Positions 45,588-54,793 are shown, counted from the first letter of the stretch. The stretch: 64,000 nt of DNA from CATQHP01 sp965214915 (GCA_965214915.1 CBDCCP010000001.1:248001-312000); one strand, 5' to 3'. Made by a program: numbers and translations. Notes: generated from the sequence alone by a model not told the origin.

Positions 45588-46898
45588 CTATTTCGAGAAC
45601 AACAGCTTCAACAGCGGCGGGGTGGCCAAGGTCGTGACCATCACCATCACCACCATTGCCGAAAAAATCTCAGGCGTGAACACAGGCTCGCCGCCGACCG
45701 AAAGCGAAGCCCCGATGCCGGCAAAGATCAAGCCGACCTCGCCGCGCGGAATCATGCCCACGCCCACGGCCCAACGGTTCACCCCCTTCTCCAGGATTCC
45801 CAGCGAGCAAATCTGCTTGCCGATAATCGCGGCCACGCTGAGTCCGCAGGCAAACTGCAGCACCGACAGCGACCCGAACGAGCGCAGATCGACCTTGATC
45901 CCCATCAACACGAAAAACACCGGAACGAAAACCGCGCTGAGCGGAAACAGCATTTCTTCGATCCTCCGCTTGCGCATCTCGCGGTAGCCCTTGTAGAACG
46001 CGTCGTCGAGCACGAGCCCCGCGGCGAAGGCGCCGACTATCGCCGCCAGACCGATCGTCTCCGCAAGCGCCGCCATCGAGAAGCAATAGGCCACGCTCAG
46101 CACGACCGGCATGCCCGCCGTCTTGGCGCGCGATCCGATATGCAGCACCCGACCGGCAAACACCCGGCCGGCAACGACCCCGACGACCAGGAAGGCCATC
46201 GACTTGCCGACAATCGCCAGAACCGGCAGCAACGACATCCCCCCGCCGCTGTCGATGGACTTCACCAGCCCGGAGATCACTGCCAGGATGACCAAGCCGA
46301 GCACGTCGTCCACGACGGCCGCCCCCAGGATGATGCGCGCCTCTTTCGTGTCCATCTTGCGCAGATCCTTGAGCACCCGAGCCGTGATGCCGACGCTCGT
46401 GGCGGCCAACGTGGCGCCGGCGAACAAGTGGACATACCAAGCCGTGGACTCCGGCAAAAAGAACGCCGAAACTCCGTACCCCAGAACTACCGGAACGACG
46501 ATGCCCAGAAGCGCCACCAGCATGGCCGAGCGGCCCACGGCCAGCAATTCGTCCACGTTGCTCTCCAGGCCGACCTCGAACAGCAGCAGAATCACGCCGA
46601 TCTCGGCGGCAATGGCCAGTCCCGCATCCGTCTTCAGGACATCGAACGCATGGAACCCGAAGAGGCTCACGTTGCCCATGAGCACGCCGAACACCAACTC
46701 GCCGAGCACGGCGGGTTGATTCACGCTCTCGAAGATCTCGCCGCCCATCTTGGCGGCCAGAAGAATGGCGGCAAGCCCGAGCAAAAACGACGAGATGCCG
46801 CCGTGGCCCCCCTCGCCGGATTCGGCGCCGCCGGCGGCGAAGGCCGCAACGGTTGCAACAAGACACAGCACAAGCGCCTTGACGGCAAAGGTACGCAT
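45588..46898 (-). CDS. CPA2-type cation/proton antiporter
   Basis: 436 residues with about 12-13 hydrophobic segments, a Na+/H+ exchanger of the KefB/NapA group. It starts with a cleavable-looking helix (MRTFAVKALVLCLVATVAAF), unusual for this family. The ion-binding pair of aspartates is present in GAAVVDDVLGLVILAVISG. Other landmarks: GELVFGVLMGN, AEIGVILLLFEVGLE, ATLAATSVGITARVLKDL and the C-terminal VGVGMIPRGEVGLIFAGIG. The RCK/TrkA-N regulatory tail of KefB is missing, so it is probably a plain exchanger in the inner membrane. It is convergent with the FGE gene. Confidence 0.92.
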   Translation of the reverse strand: MRTFAVKALVLCLVATVAAFAAGGAESGEGGHGGISSFLLGLAAILLAAKMGGEIFESVNQPAVLGELVFGVLMGNVSLFGFHAFDVLKTDAGLAIAAEIGVILLLFEVGLESNVDELLAVGRSAMLVALLGIVVPVVLGYGVSAFFLPESTAWYVHLFAGATLAATSVGITARVLKDLRKMDTKEARIILGAAVVDDVLGLVILAVISGLVKSIDSGGGMSLLPVLAIVGKSMAFLVVGVVAGRVFAGRVLHIGSRAKTAGMPVVLSVAYCFSMAALAETIGLAAIVGAFAAGLVLDDAFYKGYREMRKRRIEEMLFPLSAVFVPVFFVLMGIKVDLRSFGSLSVLQFACGLSVAAIIGKQICSLGILEKGVNRWAVGVGMIPRGEVGLIFAGIGASLSVGGEPVFTPEIFSAMVVMVMVTTLATPPLLKLLFSK

Positions 46899-47029
46899 TT
46901 CCTACGGAGCTTTCCAGTCGGGGGAACTTCGAGAAACAACAGAAGCCGAAATGCTTTGCGGCGGATTTTCCTACAAGTCGAATCGACCGCGGGCTCGGAC
47001 GGACCTTCGCCCGCACATCTCCGCCGTCC

Positions 47030-47302
47030 TCAATTTATCGTTTCTAAAATAGCACCTTGCGGGGCGGGCTGCCAGGCAGGGAAGAAGACCGGCTTGACCA
47101 ACAGGCCGATGACGAGCACAAGAAACATCGCGTTGTAGCGCATCGCCGTCTCGAGCTCGGCGATGTCCACCTTCACCTCGGCGATGTCCTGCTCGGTGGC
47201 GAATTGTCCGCCGACGGGGATGGGGCGGAGGCGGCAGCCCCGGCCTTGTCCTCGGAAACCATGATGCTCATACTTGTGCTCCGTCCGCCTTGACGCCCGC
47301 AA
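47030..47302 (-). pseudogene. Small coiled-coil/single-helix membrane protein, probably truncated
   Basis: The C-terminal part is convincing: ATEQDIAEVKVDIAELETAM (a short coiled coil) followed by a membrane helix (AMFLVLVIGLLVKPVFFP), as in the small DUF1640-like family. The N-terminal part in this frame (HKYEHHGFRGQGRGCRLRP) is not typical, and the adjacent frame has a better start (MSIMVSEDKAGAAASA). A frameshift near 47210 is likely. The gap 46899-47029 holds nothing else I can identify. Confidence 0.35.
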
Positions 47303-47327
47303 GTTAACACGGAGACCGCGCGGCCGG

Positions 47328-48740
47328 CTACAGATGCATGACGACCATCTTGGTCTCGGTCATCTCCTCGACGGCGTATTTGGGGCCTTCCTTGCCGAAG
47401 CCGCTTTCTTTCAGCCCGCCGTAGGGCATCAGATCGGCCCGCCATTGCGATCCCCAGTTGATATGAATGTTTCCCGAGTCGACCTCACGGGCGAAGCGCA
47501 TGGCGCTGGTGAGATTTTCGGTGAAAATGGCTGCCGACAAACCGTAGTTCGTCGCATTGGCGCTCGCAATGGCGTCATCGACCGACTCGAAGGGAGTCAG
47601 CCCCACTGCCGGGCCGAACAGTTCCTCGCACGAGATTCTCATTTCCCGGTCGACGTCGGCCACGATCGCCGGCTGCACTACCGCGCCTTGTCTGTCTCCG
47701 CCGCGGATCAAACGCCCCCCGGCCCGCGCCGCTTCCTGAATCCACGCCTGCACGCGCGCGGCGTCGCGCTCGCGCACCATCGGCCCCAGCCGGACGCTCT
47801 CATCGAGCGGGTTGCCGGTGGTCAGGCCCTCGACTTCCGACGACAGGCACTGCAACAGATCGCCGTAGATGTTGTTGTGCGTCAAAATCCGCTGCGCGCT
47901 GATGCAAACCTGGCCCGCGTTGGCGTAGCCGGTGACCGCAATGGCCTTCGCCGCCTTTTCGAGGTCGGCGTCGGGCAACACGATCACCGGGGCGTTGCTG
48001 CCCAGTTCCATGGTGACTTTCTTCAGCCCGGCGGCGCGGCAGATGCTTTCGCCGACATCGCGGCTGCCGGTAAAGCTGATCTTGCGGATGCGCGGGTCGG
48101 AGCAAAGCATGCCGCCGATCTCGCCCCCGCCCCCGGTGACGACCTGCAGAGCCTCCGGCGGCACGCCAGCGTCGAGCAGCAGCCGCGCCAGTTTCAGCGC
48201 GACCAGCGGCGTGTCGGTCGCCGGCTTGACAATGACGCTGTTGCCCGCCGCGAACGCCGGGCCGACCTTGTGGCAAACCAGATTGAGCGGGAAATTGAAC
48301 GGGGTAATGGCCAGCACGACCCCGCAGGGAACCCGCAGCGTAAACCCGAACTTGTTGCCGCCGCCGGGGGCGCCGTCGAGCGGGACGACCTCCGCGCCCA
48401 GACGCTTCGCCTCTTCGGCCGAGCAGACGATCGTTTCGCGCGCCCGGTCGACTTCGAGCCGCGCCTCGGCGATGATCTTGCCTTCTTCCATCGTGATCGT
48501 GCGGGCGAGGTCTTCCCGGCGCTCGATCATCAACTCGGCGGCGCGCATCAAGATGTGGTAGCGGTCGTATCCCGTTGTCTTCTTGATTTTTTCCGCGCCC
48601 GCCGCGGCGTAACCGACGGCCCGCTCGACCTGCGCGGCCGTCGCGCGCGGAACGGTGTCGATCTCGCTGTTGTCGTAGGGGTTGATCACGGGGATGGCGT
48701 CCGCGCCGTCCGTCCAGTCTCCGGCGACGAGCATTTGCAT
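47328..48740 (-). CDS. NAD(P)-dependent aldehyde dehydrogenase (lactaldehyde/glyceraldehyde-phosphate type)
   Basis: 470 residues from the ATG at 48740, with AGGAAGGAAA upstream. Cofactor and catalytic motifs are complete: AITPFNFPLNLVCHKVGPAF, KPATDTPLVALKLARLL, FTGSRDVGESIC, the general base Glu in MELGSNAPVIVL, and the nucleophile Cys in NAGQVCISAQRIL; CEELFGPAVGLTPF and the NWGSQWRADLMPYGG C-terminal segment follow. It oxidises an aldehyde to an acid in the cytoplasm. By its short length and NAPVIVL/CISAQR wording it is nearer to the lactaldehyde/GapN-like group than to betaine or retinal enzymes. The exact substrate is not clear and the neighbours do not help. Confidence 0.92.
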   Translation of the reverse strand: MQMLVAGDWTDGADAIPVINPYDNSEIDTVPRATAAQVERAVGYAAAGAEKIKKTTGYDRYHILMRAAELMIERREDLARTITMEEGKIIAEARLEVDRARETIVCSAEEAKRLGAEVVPLDGAPGGGNKFGFTLRVPCGVVLAITPFNFPLNLVCHKVGPAFAAGNSVIVKPATDTPLVALKLARLLLDAGVPPEALQVVTGGGGEIGGMLCSDPRIRKISFTGSRDVGESICRAAGLKKVTMELGSNAPVIVLPDADLEKAAKAIAVTGYANAGQVCISAQRILTHNNIYGDLLQCLSSEVEGLTTGNPLDESVRLGPMVRERDAARVQAWIQEAARAGGRLIRGGDRQGAVVQPAIVADVDREMRISCEELFGPAVGLTPFESVDDAIASANATNYGLSAAIFTENLTSAMRFAREVDSGNIHINWGSQWRADLMPYGGLKESGFGKEGPKYAVEEMTETKMVVMHL

Positions 48741-48761
48741 GGTATGTTTTCCTTCCTGATT

Positions 48762-48790
48762 AGTGGTTAGTGGATGGTGGAGAGCAAGAC
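48762..48790 (+). repeat. Dispersed repeat, copy 4 (heptamers + GCAAGAC), at the start of the ThyX-like gene
   Basis: AGTGGTT-AGTGGAT-GGTGGAGA, then GCAAGAC at 48784-48790; the hairpin half is missing. The ATG used by the ThyX-like gene (48774) lies inside this repeat. Confidence 0.6.
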
Positions 48791-50243
48791 AATTTTATCG
48801 CAGCCGGAGCGGCGGGTCGTGGTCGTCGCGCCGATGCCGCCCGAAAAGAGCGCCTACGCCTTGGCGCGGTACAGCCGCTCGGCCGATTCGGTCAGGGACA
48901 GCCTGGAGTGGGTGCGCGGGCACGATTCCGCAAAATTCCTCGACAGCTTTTATTTCCAGTACGGCCACGCTTCGATCGCCGATCTCGGGCACTGCATCTT
49001 CTGCTTCGAAGGCATCTCGGAGCTGGCCGCAATCGAGATCGAAGACGAGCAACTCTGGGACGGCCAAGCCAAATCCAGCCGCTATCAGGATTTTTCTCTG
49101 GGAAAAATCGTTTCGCCCGCGGAATTGGCCGGCTCCGCCGCCGAGACCGTTTACCGGCAAGCCGCGCGCGCGCTGCTTGACGCCTATCTTGCTCTCCATG
49201 CGGCGCTGCGCGGCTACCTTGCCGAAACGATCCCCAAGCCGGACGGCATGAAGGCCGGCGCCTACCGTCGCACGATCGACGCCCGCGCCTACGATGTCGC
49301 CCGGTATCTGCTCTTCACCGGCATTTCGACCAATATCGGGCAAGTCACCAGCATCCGCACGCTCGAAAAGCAGATGCGCAAGCTTGGCGTCTCGGAATAC
49401 GGCGAAGTCCGCGACATCGCGCGGGAAATGCACGACGCCTGCGCCGCGCCCCCGGCCTGCGTCTGGGACGAGTCGCAAGCCCGCGAACCCGTCGCTCCGA
49501 CGCTGGCCAAGTACGCTCAACCGGATACGGCGGCGGCCGCGGCCTACGCCCGCGTCGCCGCCTGGGCGCGGGAGAACTTCGATCCGGGGACATACGAGCA
49601 GCCCCGCGACGTCGATCTGGTCCCCGCCTGCGGCCCACTGGACGAAACGGTTGCAAGCTGGCTCTACGCGGTCACGGCGCATCCTTTCCGCGTGATTCTC
49701 GACGCGGTCAGCGGCTGGAGCCGCGGGCGGCGGCGCGAAGTGCTCGACGCGGCGCTCGAAGGCCGCGGGCGACGCGACGAACTGGCGCCGCCGTTCCGCA
49801 GCGGCTACGGCTACATTTTCGACATCGTGAGCGACATCGGGGCGTACCGCGACCTGCACCGCCACCGCCGCTGCCAGCAGATCCGCCAACGGCTGACCGA
49901 CGCTCTGGGCTGCGCGCGGCCGGACGCAGTGGACGCGGCCGGAGTCGGCGCACTCTACGACCAAGCCCTCGCGCGCGCTGAGGCCGCGCGCAAACAAATC
50001 GCCGCGGCGGCGGAGCCCGCAGCGCACTATCTGCTGCCGTTCGCCACGCGCTGCCGGTCGCTCTACAAAATGGACTTCGCCGAGGCCGAGTACATCAGCC
50101 GGGTGCGGTCGGGCGTGAAGGGGCACATCGCTTACCGCAAGGTCGCCTGGGAAATGCGCGAGCGCATCCTCGAACGAGACCCCGCGCTGGGCCGCCTGAT
50201 CGAAGCTACTCCGCCTTGGGAGGAAGACGCTTTGACGCGCTGA
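48774..50243 (+). CDS. Two-domain ThyX-like (FAD-dependent thymidylate synthase-related) protein
   Basis: 489 residues, about twice the length of a normal ThyX (220-250). The first half has FYFQYGHASIADLGHCIFCF, then FEGISELAAIEIEDEQLWDG and SSRY at 101-104: the ThyX layout with the RHR of the signature replaced. The second half repeats the fold and keeps RHR (363-365) in YRDLHRHRRCQQIRQRL. The two halves may form a pseudo-dimer with one set of active-site residues each, since ThyX sites are built across subunits. It should methylate dUMP using FAD and methylene-folate if active; no thyA is visible here. The ATG sits in a dispersed repeat, so the first six residues (MVESKT) are repeat-derived and the ancestral start may differ. 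Confidence 0.72.
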   Translation: MVESKTILSQPERRVVVVAPMPPEKSAYALARYSRSADSVRDSLEWVRGHDSAKFLDSFYFQYGHASIADLGHCIFCFEGISELAAIEIEDEQLWDGQAKSSRYQDFSLGKIVSPAELAGSAAETVYRQAARALLDAYLALHAALRGYLAETIPKPDGMKAGAYRRTIDARAYDVARYLLFTGISTNIGQVTSIRTLEKQMRKLGVSEYGEVRDIAREMHDACAAPPACVWDESQAREPVAPTLAKYAQPDTAAAAAYARVAAWARENFDPGTYEQPRDVDLVPACGPLDETVASWLYAVTAHPFRVILDAVSGWSRGRRREVLDAALEGRGRRDELAPPFRSGYGYIFDIVSDIGAYRDLHRHRRCQQIRQRLTDALGCARPDAVDAAGVGALYDQALARAEAARKQIAAAAEPAAHYLLPFATRCRSLYKMDFAEAEYISRVRSGVKGHIAYRKVAWEMRERILERDPALGRLIEATPPWEEDALTR

Positions 50244-50246
50244 AGA

Positions 50247-50276
50247 TAGTGGATGGTGGATAGTGGATAGCAAGAC
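50247..50276 (+). repeat. Dispersed repeat, copy 5 (heptamers + GCAAGAC)
   Basis: Four GTGGATA-like units (one is GTGGATG), then GCAAGAC at 50270-50276, directly after the ThyX-like stop codon and before the convergent queA end. No hairpin precedes it. Confidence 0.6.
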
Positions 50277-50282
50277 CCGGGG

Positions 50283-51308
50283 TCAGAGGATCAACATGCA
50301 ATCGCCATAGGAGTAGAAACGGTACTTTTCGCGGACGGCGTGGGCGTAAGCGTCCATGACGAGACCGCGGCCGGCGAACGCCGCTACCAGCATCAGCAGC
50401 GTCGAGCGGGGCAAATGGAAGTTGGTCAACATGGCGTCGACGATGCGGAATTCGAATCCCGGCGTAATGAAGATGCCGGTGCTGCCGCTCGCCGCTTCGA
50501 TACGCCCGCGGTTCGCCGCGGCGACGTGCTCCAGCACGCGGACCGAGGTGGTGCCGACGGCGATGACGCGGCTTGCGGCGCGGACCGACGCGGCGGCGGC
50601 GGCGGACATCTCGAAACGCTCCTCGTGCATGCGGTGATCTTCGACCGTCTCGACTTTCACTTCGCGGAACGTTCCCAAGCCCACGTGGAGCGTGATTGGC
50701 GCCAGCGCCGCGCCTCTCCGTTGCAGGGCCGCGAGCGCGGATTCGTCGAAGTGCAGCCCGGCGGTCGGCGCCGCCGCCGAGCCGTTCCGCTTGGCAAAGA
50801 CGGTCTGGTAGCGCTCGCGGTCGTCGGGGCGGTCCGCGCGGCGAATGTACGGCGGCAGCGGGACATGGCCTTGCGCTTCGATCCAGGCTGCCGCCTCAGC
50901 CGCGGACATGCCCTTGAACTCGACCGTTCGCAGACCGTTCTCGCCTTGCCCGACAACTTCGAGCGCGGCCCCCTGAAAGTCGATGAACGCGCCCTTTTTC
51001 AGCCTTTTGCCGGGGCGCGCCAGGGCTTGCCAGCGGCAGGGGCGGGCGGAGACCTGCCGCAGCAGCAGGACCTCGGCTGCGCCGGCGCCGCGGCGGCGAC
51101 CCAGCAGCCTCGCGGGCAGCACCCGGCTGTCGTTGACCACGAGGCAATCGCCGCGGCCGACCAGGGACGGCAACTCGCGGAACGACGCATCCCGCCAGGC
51201 GCCGGCGCGGCGGTCGACGACGAGCATGCGGCTTTCGCCGCGGATCCTCGGCGGTTCCTGGGCGATCAGCGCCTTGGGTAAATCGTAGTCGAAAGAGGAT
51301 ACCCGCAA
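50283..51308 (-). CDS. queA: S-adenosylmethionine:tRNA ribosyltransferase-isomerase
   Basis: 341 residues. The start is set at TTG 51308 (LRVSSFDYDLPKALIAQEPP) because QueA proteins begin at this point; no ATG or good ribosome site is nearby, and the frame is open another 92 codons without similarity. Motifs: GDCLVVNDSRVLPARLLG, SAAAPTAGLHFDESALAAL, ITLHVGLGTFREVKVETVED, MHEERFEMS, TTSVRVLE, GFEFRIVDAMLTNFHLPRST and the ending YRFYSYGDCMLI. It transfers and isomerises the ribose of AdoMet to preQ1 in tRNA to form epoxyqueuosine. Other queuosine genes are not in the window. Confidence 0.93.
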   Translation of the reverse strand: MRVSSFDYDLPKALIAQEPPRIRGESRMLVVDRRAGAWRDASFRELPSLVGRGDCLVVNDSRVLPARLLGRRRGAGAAEVLLLRQVSARPCRWQALARPGKRLKKGAFIDFQGAALEVVGQGENGLRTVEFKGMSAAEAAAWIEAQGHVPLPPYIRRADRPDDRERYQTVFAKRNGSAAAPTAGLHFDESALAALQRRGAALAPITLHVGLGTFREVKVETVEDHRMHEERFEMSAAAAASVRAASRVIAVGTTSVRVLEHVAAANRGRIEAASGSTGIFITPGFEFRIVDAMLTNFHLPRSTLLMLVAAFAGRGLVMDAYAHAVREKYRFYSYGDCMLIL

Positions 51309-51382
51309 CGCTACAATTTTAGGAGGCGGCGCGTTTGGCTTTGGAAACCGCGAGGTTCCACGTGTTGCTCCTTTGCCCGCGG

Positions 51383-52492
51383 TTACCGTCCGAAGCCGAG
51401 TTGCTCGCGATGCTCCGCCCACCATTGGGTCCAGAAAGCCGCCTGCTCGTCGGCTGCGACTCTTTTTGACTTTCCCGCGAACCAGCGCGTGTCTTCGTTC
51501 CAGAACGGGTGTGGTCCGCTGCTGCTGGGCCGCTTGATCCGTCCGGCCGGCCCGGCCAATGCCGTGAAGGTGTGGAACAGCCAACCGGCGGCGCGTTGCG
51601 CCTCGGGGTCCGGGCTGTCGAGCAGGAGCGCGGCCAGCGGCAGGAGTTCCCTGTTCAGCACACGCCAGAGGGCATGACCGATGGCGGCGTCGAGGCCCGG
51701 AGCGCCCGACCGGCGCTCGATCAAATCCTGCAGCACGGCAATTTCTTCGGGCCCGTTCGGCTTGTACACGTTGTGCAGAGTAAAAACGATGCGGCTAAAG
51801 TCTTTCTCCAGTTGCAGCGAATCTAGATTGGAGGCCAACCGGCGCAGCGCCGCAGCGGAACCCAAACGGATCCCCGCGTCAATTCCGGTTATACGCTCTT
51901 CGGCCTGAGAAGACTCCATCAAACTTTCCACTACTTGCAGAGCTGCGTCTCGGTCCGCGGCCTGTAAGCTCATGGTCAGCAACGCTTCCGCCATCGGGGG
52001 TTTCGGTCTCCTCTGAGCCGTATAGGACTCTTGCAAGACCAAGAGAATCCTGCGCTCGAGATTCGCTCCCGGCGGGGGAGTCCACGACCGGGGAACCGTC
52101 ACCAACGACTCCCGCTCGATATAGTCCGAAGATACCGCAGGCAGAATGACATATCCGCCGCCGGCGGCCTGCTTCAGGAACCAAAGCCCGTACCATCCTT
52201 CTTCCCCGTCCTCGATCGACGCTGTCCGCTCCGCATGCTGGGCCATCAGGCCGGAAGGCGGCAGCGCCGCGGTAAAGACGGATGCCGGCGCCTCTCCCTT
52301 CAGCGTGAAACGCGGCCGGATGTCGAGCTCGACGCCCCCGCCCGCGGACAATTCCATTGCAACCGCCTCGCCCAACAACACCAGGTCCGCCTGCTCCGCG
52401 AGATGCAAAACCGGAGTCACTGCCTGCGCAACTGCCGGACCCGACACGCCAAGCAGCAGGCGGCAACCCCACTTCAGTAAGTGAATCTTCAT
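51383..52492 (-). CDS. Exported protein with HEAT-like helical repeats, function unknown
   Basis: 369 residues from ATG 52492, where a signal peptide begins (MKIHLLKWGCRLLLGVSGPA, VAQA). After a beta-rich section (about 30-130) with GGGVELDIRPRFTLKGEAPA and DGEEGWYGLWFLKQA, the second half is made of helical repeats (ALQVVESLMESSQAEERITG, AAALRRLASNLDSLQLEKDF, PGLDAAIGHALWRVLNREL), reminiscent of HEAT repeats. I do not recognise a family. It is divergent from lpdA (52607); the 114-nt gap between them holds both promoters. Confidence 0.6.
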   Translation of the reverse strand: MKIHLLKWGCRLLLGVSGPAVAQAVTPVLHLAEQADLVLLGEAVAMELSAGGGVELDIRPRFTLKGEAPASVFTAALPPSGLMAQHAERTASIEDGEEGWYGLWFLKQAAGGGYVILPAVSSDYIERESLVTVPRSWTPPPGANLERRILLVLQESYTAQRRPKPPMAEALLTMSLQAADRDAALQVVESLMESSQAEERITGIDAGIRLGSAAALRRLASNLDSLQLEKDFSRIVFTLHNVYKPNGPEEIAVLQDLIERRSGAPGLDAAIGHALWRVLNRELLPLAALLLDSPDPEAQRAAGWLFHTFTALAGPAGRIKRPSSSGPHPFWNEDTRWFAGKSKRVAADEQAAFWTQWWAEHREQLGFGR

Positions 52493-52606
52493 CGGTATTA
52501 CAGACACCGCACAAGAACGCTTTGCACAACTTCGCCAAAGGTTTTTTGCCCTGCCGCCGGTTCCTGTGAGCGGTAGCAACCAAAAAGCTCTCTGATAAAC
52601 TGATTT

Positions 52607-54007
52607 TTGACAACGGATTACGACGTTTTGATCGTTGGCGGCGGGCCGGGGGGCTATGTCGCCGCCATCCGCTCGGCGCAGTACGGATTGAAGGTCGGCG
52701 TCATCGAGAAGGCCCCCAAGCCGGGCGGAACCTGCCTGCACGTAGGTTGCATCCCGACGAAAGCGCTGCTGCACTTCGCGGAAGTTTACGAAAACATCCT
52801 GCGGGCCGACGATTTCGGCATCGCCGCCGGGCCGGTGCGGGTGGACATGGCCAGGATGCGGGACAAGAAGCAGCAGATTGTCGATAAACATGCCGCGGGC
52901 ATCGAGTTCCTATTCAAAAAACACAACATCGCGCTCATTCCAGGCTATGCGCGGCTTACGGGCGACGGCGCGGTCGAAACACGCAACGGCGGCAGCGCGA
53001 AGAAGCTGAGGGCCGGGGCCGTGATCTTGGCGACCGGGTCGGAAGCGCGCACGATTCCGGGACTGGAGATCGACCCGCGGCGGATTCTCACCAACGTCGA
53101 GATTCTGGACCAGACGGAGGTTCCGGCGTCGCTGGCGATTATCGGCGCGGGCGCCGTGGGCGTCGAGTTCGCCTCGATCTACCGCAGCTTCGGCGCGGAA
53201 GTAACGCTGCTGGAGATGCTGCCGCGGCTGGTCCCGGTGGAAGACGAGGAGATTTCGGCGGAGCTTGCGCGGGCGTTTCGCCAGAGAGGGATCCGAGTGC
53301 TGACCGGGGCCAAGGTGGACGGCATCGAGCCTTCGCCGGACGGGGTTTCGCTGACTTACACCGATGCGGACGGGAAACAGGACGCTCTGGCGGCGGAAAA
53401 GCTGCTGGTTGCGGTCGGACGCAAGCCGAATACCCAGAACATCGGTCTCGAAGACGCCGGCATCCCTACCGAGCGCGGGTTCATTGCGGTCAACGAATTT
53501 ATGGAGACCGCCCGCAAGGGCGTGTTCGCCATCGGCGATATCGTCGCCGGCTCGCCTCAGCTTGCGCATACCGCGTCGGCCGAGGGGCTGGTCGCCGCGG
53601 CGCGGATCGCCGGCAAGGAGGTCGAGCCGATCGACTACAACCGGAATCCTTCCTGCACGTATTGCGAGCCGCAGATCGCCTCCGTCGGGCTGACCGAAGC
53701 GCGGGCGCGGGAAGCGGGCCATGAGGTCAAGGTCTCGAAGTTCAACTTCGCGGGGAACGCCAAGGCTTCGATCCTGGGCGGACACGGCGGCTTCGTCAAA
53801 GTCGTCGCCGACGAGAAATACGGCGAGATTCTCGGCGTCCACATCATCGGACCGCAGGCGACGGAATCGATCCATGAAGCGGTTGTGGCGATGCAAGCGG
53901 AAGGGACGGTGGAGACGATGACGGCGGCGGTCCACGCTCACCCGACGCTCTCCGAAGCCGTGCAGGAAGCGTTCAACGGCATCTACGGCTTGACGATCAA
54001 CGGTTGA
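52607..54007 (+). CDS. lpdA: Dihydrolipoyl dehydrogenase (E3)
   Basis: 466 residues from TTG 52607 (MTTDYDVLIVGGGPGGYVAA). The redox-active disulfide is Cys43/Cys48 in GGTCLHVGCIPTK. FAD and NAD motifs (VLIVGGGPGGYVAAIRSAQY, LAIIGAGAVGVEFASIYRSF), FAIGDIVAGSPQLAHTASAE and the catalytic His-Glu in HAHPTLSEAVQEAF are all present. It reoxidises dihydrolipoyl groups of 2-oxo acid dehydrogenase complexes with NAD+. It is followed directly by lipB and an E2 gene, which should be its partners. A TAAACT box 5 nt before the start could make a very short leader. Confidence 0.96.
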   Translation: MTTDYDVLIVGGGPGGYVAAIRSAQYGLKVGVIEKAPKPGGTCLHVGCIPTKALLHFAEVYENILRADDFGIAAGPVRVDMARMRDKKQQIVDKHAAGIEFLFKKHNIALIPGYARLTGDGAVETRNGGSAKKLRAGAVILATGSEARTIPGLEIDPRRILTNVEILDQTEVPASLAIIGAGAVGVEFASIYRSFGAEVTLLEMLPRLVPVEDEEISAELARAFRQRGIRVLTGAKVDGIEPSPDGVSLTYTDADGKQDALAAEKLLVAVGRKPNTQNIGLEDAGIPTERGFIAVNEFMETARKGVFAIGDIVAGSPQLAHTASAEGLVAAARIAGKEVEPIDYNRNPSCTYCEPQIASVGLTEARAREAGHEVKVSKFNFAGNAKASILGGHGGFVKVVADEKYGEILGVHIIGPQATESIHEAVVAMQAEGTVETMTAAVHAHPTLSEAVQEAFNGIYGLTING

Positions 54008-54018
54008 CGGGGGGCGGC

Positions 54019-54744
54019 ATGAACGGCGTCCTCATTGCGCAAGGGGAGTCGGGCGGCGCGGCCGCGGCCGGGATGAGAACCTGCGCCGTGCAACGGCTGG
54101 GCCGGATCGGGTTCCGCGAAGGTTGGCGGCGTCAATTGGAATGGGTCGAGGCGGTCAAGCGGGGCGATGCGAGCGATGGGTTGCTGTTCGCGGAGCATCC
54201 GGCGACGATTACGCTGGGGCGGAACGCGGACCGCTCGAATATCCTGGCTTCGCGGGAACTGCTCGAGCGCCGCGGCATCGCGGTCGAAGAAACCGACCGC
54301 GGGGGGGACGTGACCTTTCACGGCCTCGGCCAGGTCGTCGGCTATCCGATTCTGGATTTGAAGTTTTGGCGGCGGGACGTCGGAGCCTATCTACGCAGCC
54401 TGGAGGAGGTAACGATCGGAGCGCTCGGCGAGTTCGGTATCGAGGCGAAGCGGCTCAGCGGTTGCACGGGCGTCTGGATCGGCGGCGCGAAGATCGCGGC
54501 GATCGGCGTTCATCTGAGCCGCTGGGTGACTTCGCACGGGTTTGCCCTGAACGTTTCGACGAACCTCGACGACTTCGGGTTGATCGTCCCCTGCGGAATT
54601 CCGAAGCCGGTCACTTCGATGCAGCAGGCGTTGGGCTCGGCGCCGCCAACGGAACGGGTGGTCGATGCGCTCATCCGGCATTTCGGCTCGGTCTTCGAGC
54701 GGGTTCCGGTCGGGGCCGCTTCGCGGCCGGCGGATAGTGGATAG
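54019..54744 (+). CDS. lipB: Octanoyl-[acyl-carrier-protein]:protein octanoyltransferase
   Basis: 241 residues from ATG 54019, which has GGGGGG 5 nt upstream; a TTG overlapping the lpdA stop (54004) and ATG 54073 are alternatives. LipB landmarks: FAEHPATITLGRNADRSNIL, RGGDVTFHGLGQVVGYPILD, the lysine in GGAKIAAIGVHLSRW, and the acyl-accepting cysteine in LIVPCGIPKPVTSMQQ. It moves octanoate from ACP to lipoyl domains, the first step of lipoylation, here of the E2 encoded 49 nt on. The last residues (ASRPADSG) come from the dispersed repeat at 54714-54769. lipA is not in the window. Confidence 0.94.
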   Translation: MNGVLIAQGESGGAAAAGMRTCAVQRLGRIGFREGWRRQLEWVEAVKRGDASDGLLFAEHPATITLGRNADRSNILASRELLERRGIAVEETDRGGDVTFHGLGQVVGYPILDLKFWRRDVGAYLRSLEEVTIGALGEFGIEAKRLSGCTGVWIGGAKIAAIGVHLSRWVTSHGFALNVSTNLDDFGLIVPCGIPKPVTSMQQALGSAPPTERVVDALIRHFGSVFERVPVGAASRPADSG

Positions 54745-54769
54745 TGGATAGTGAGATTCATTGCGAGAC
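54714..54769 (+). repeat. Dispersed composite repeat, copy 3, over the 3' end of lipB
   Basis: GGCCGC-TTC-GCGGCC (54714-54728), then GGCGGATA and three GTGGATA-like heptamers, then GCGAGAC (54763-54769). The lipB stop codon lies within the heptamers. Confidence 0.65.
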
Positions 54770-54793
54770 TGAAAAGGCGAGGAACGATCGGTT

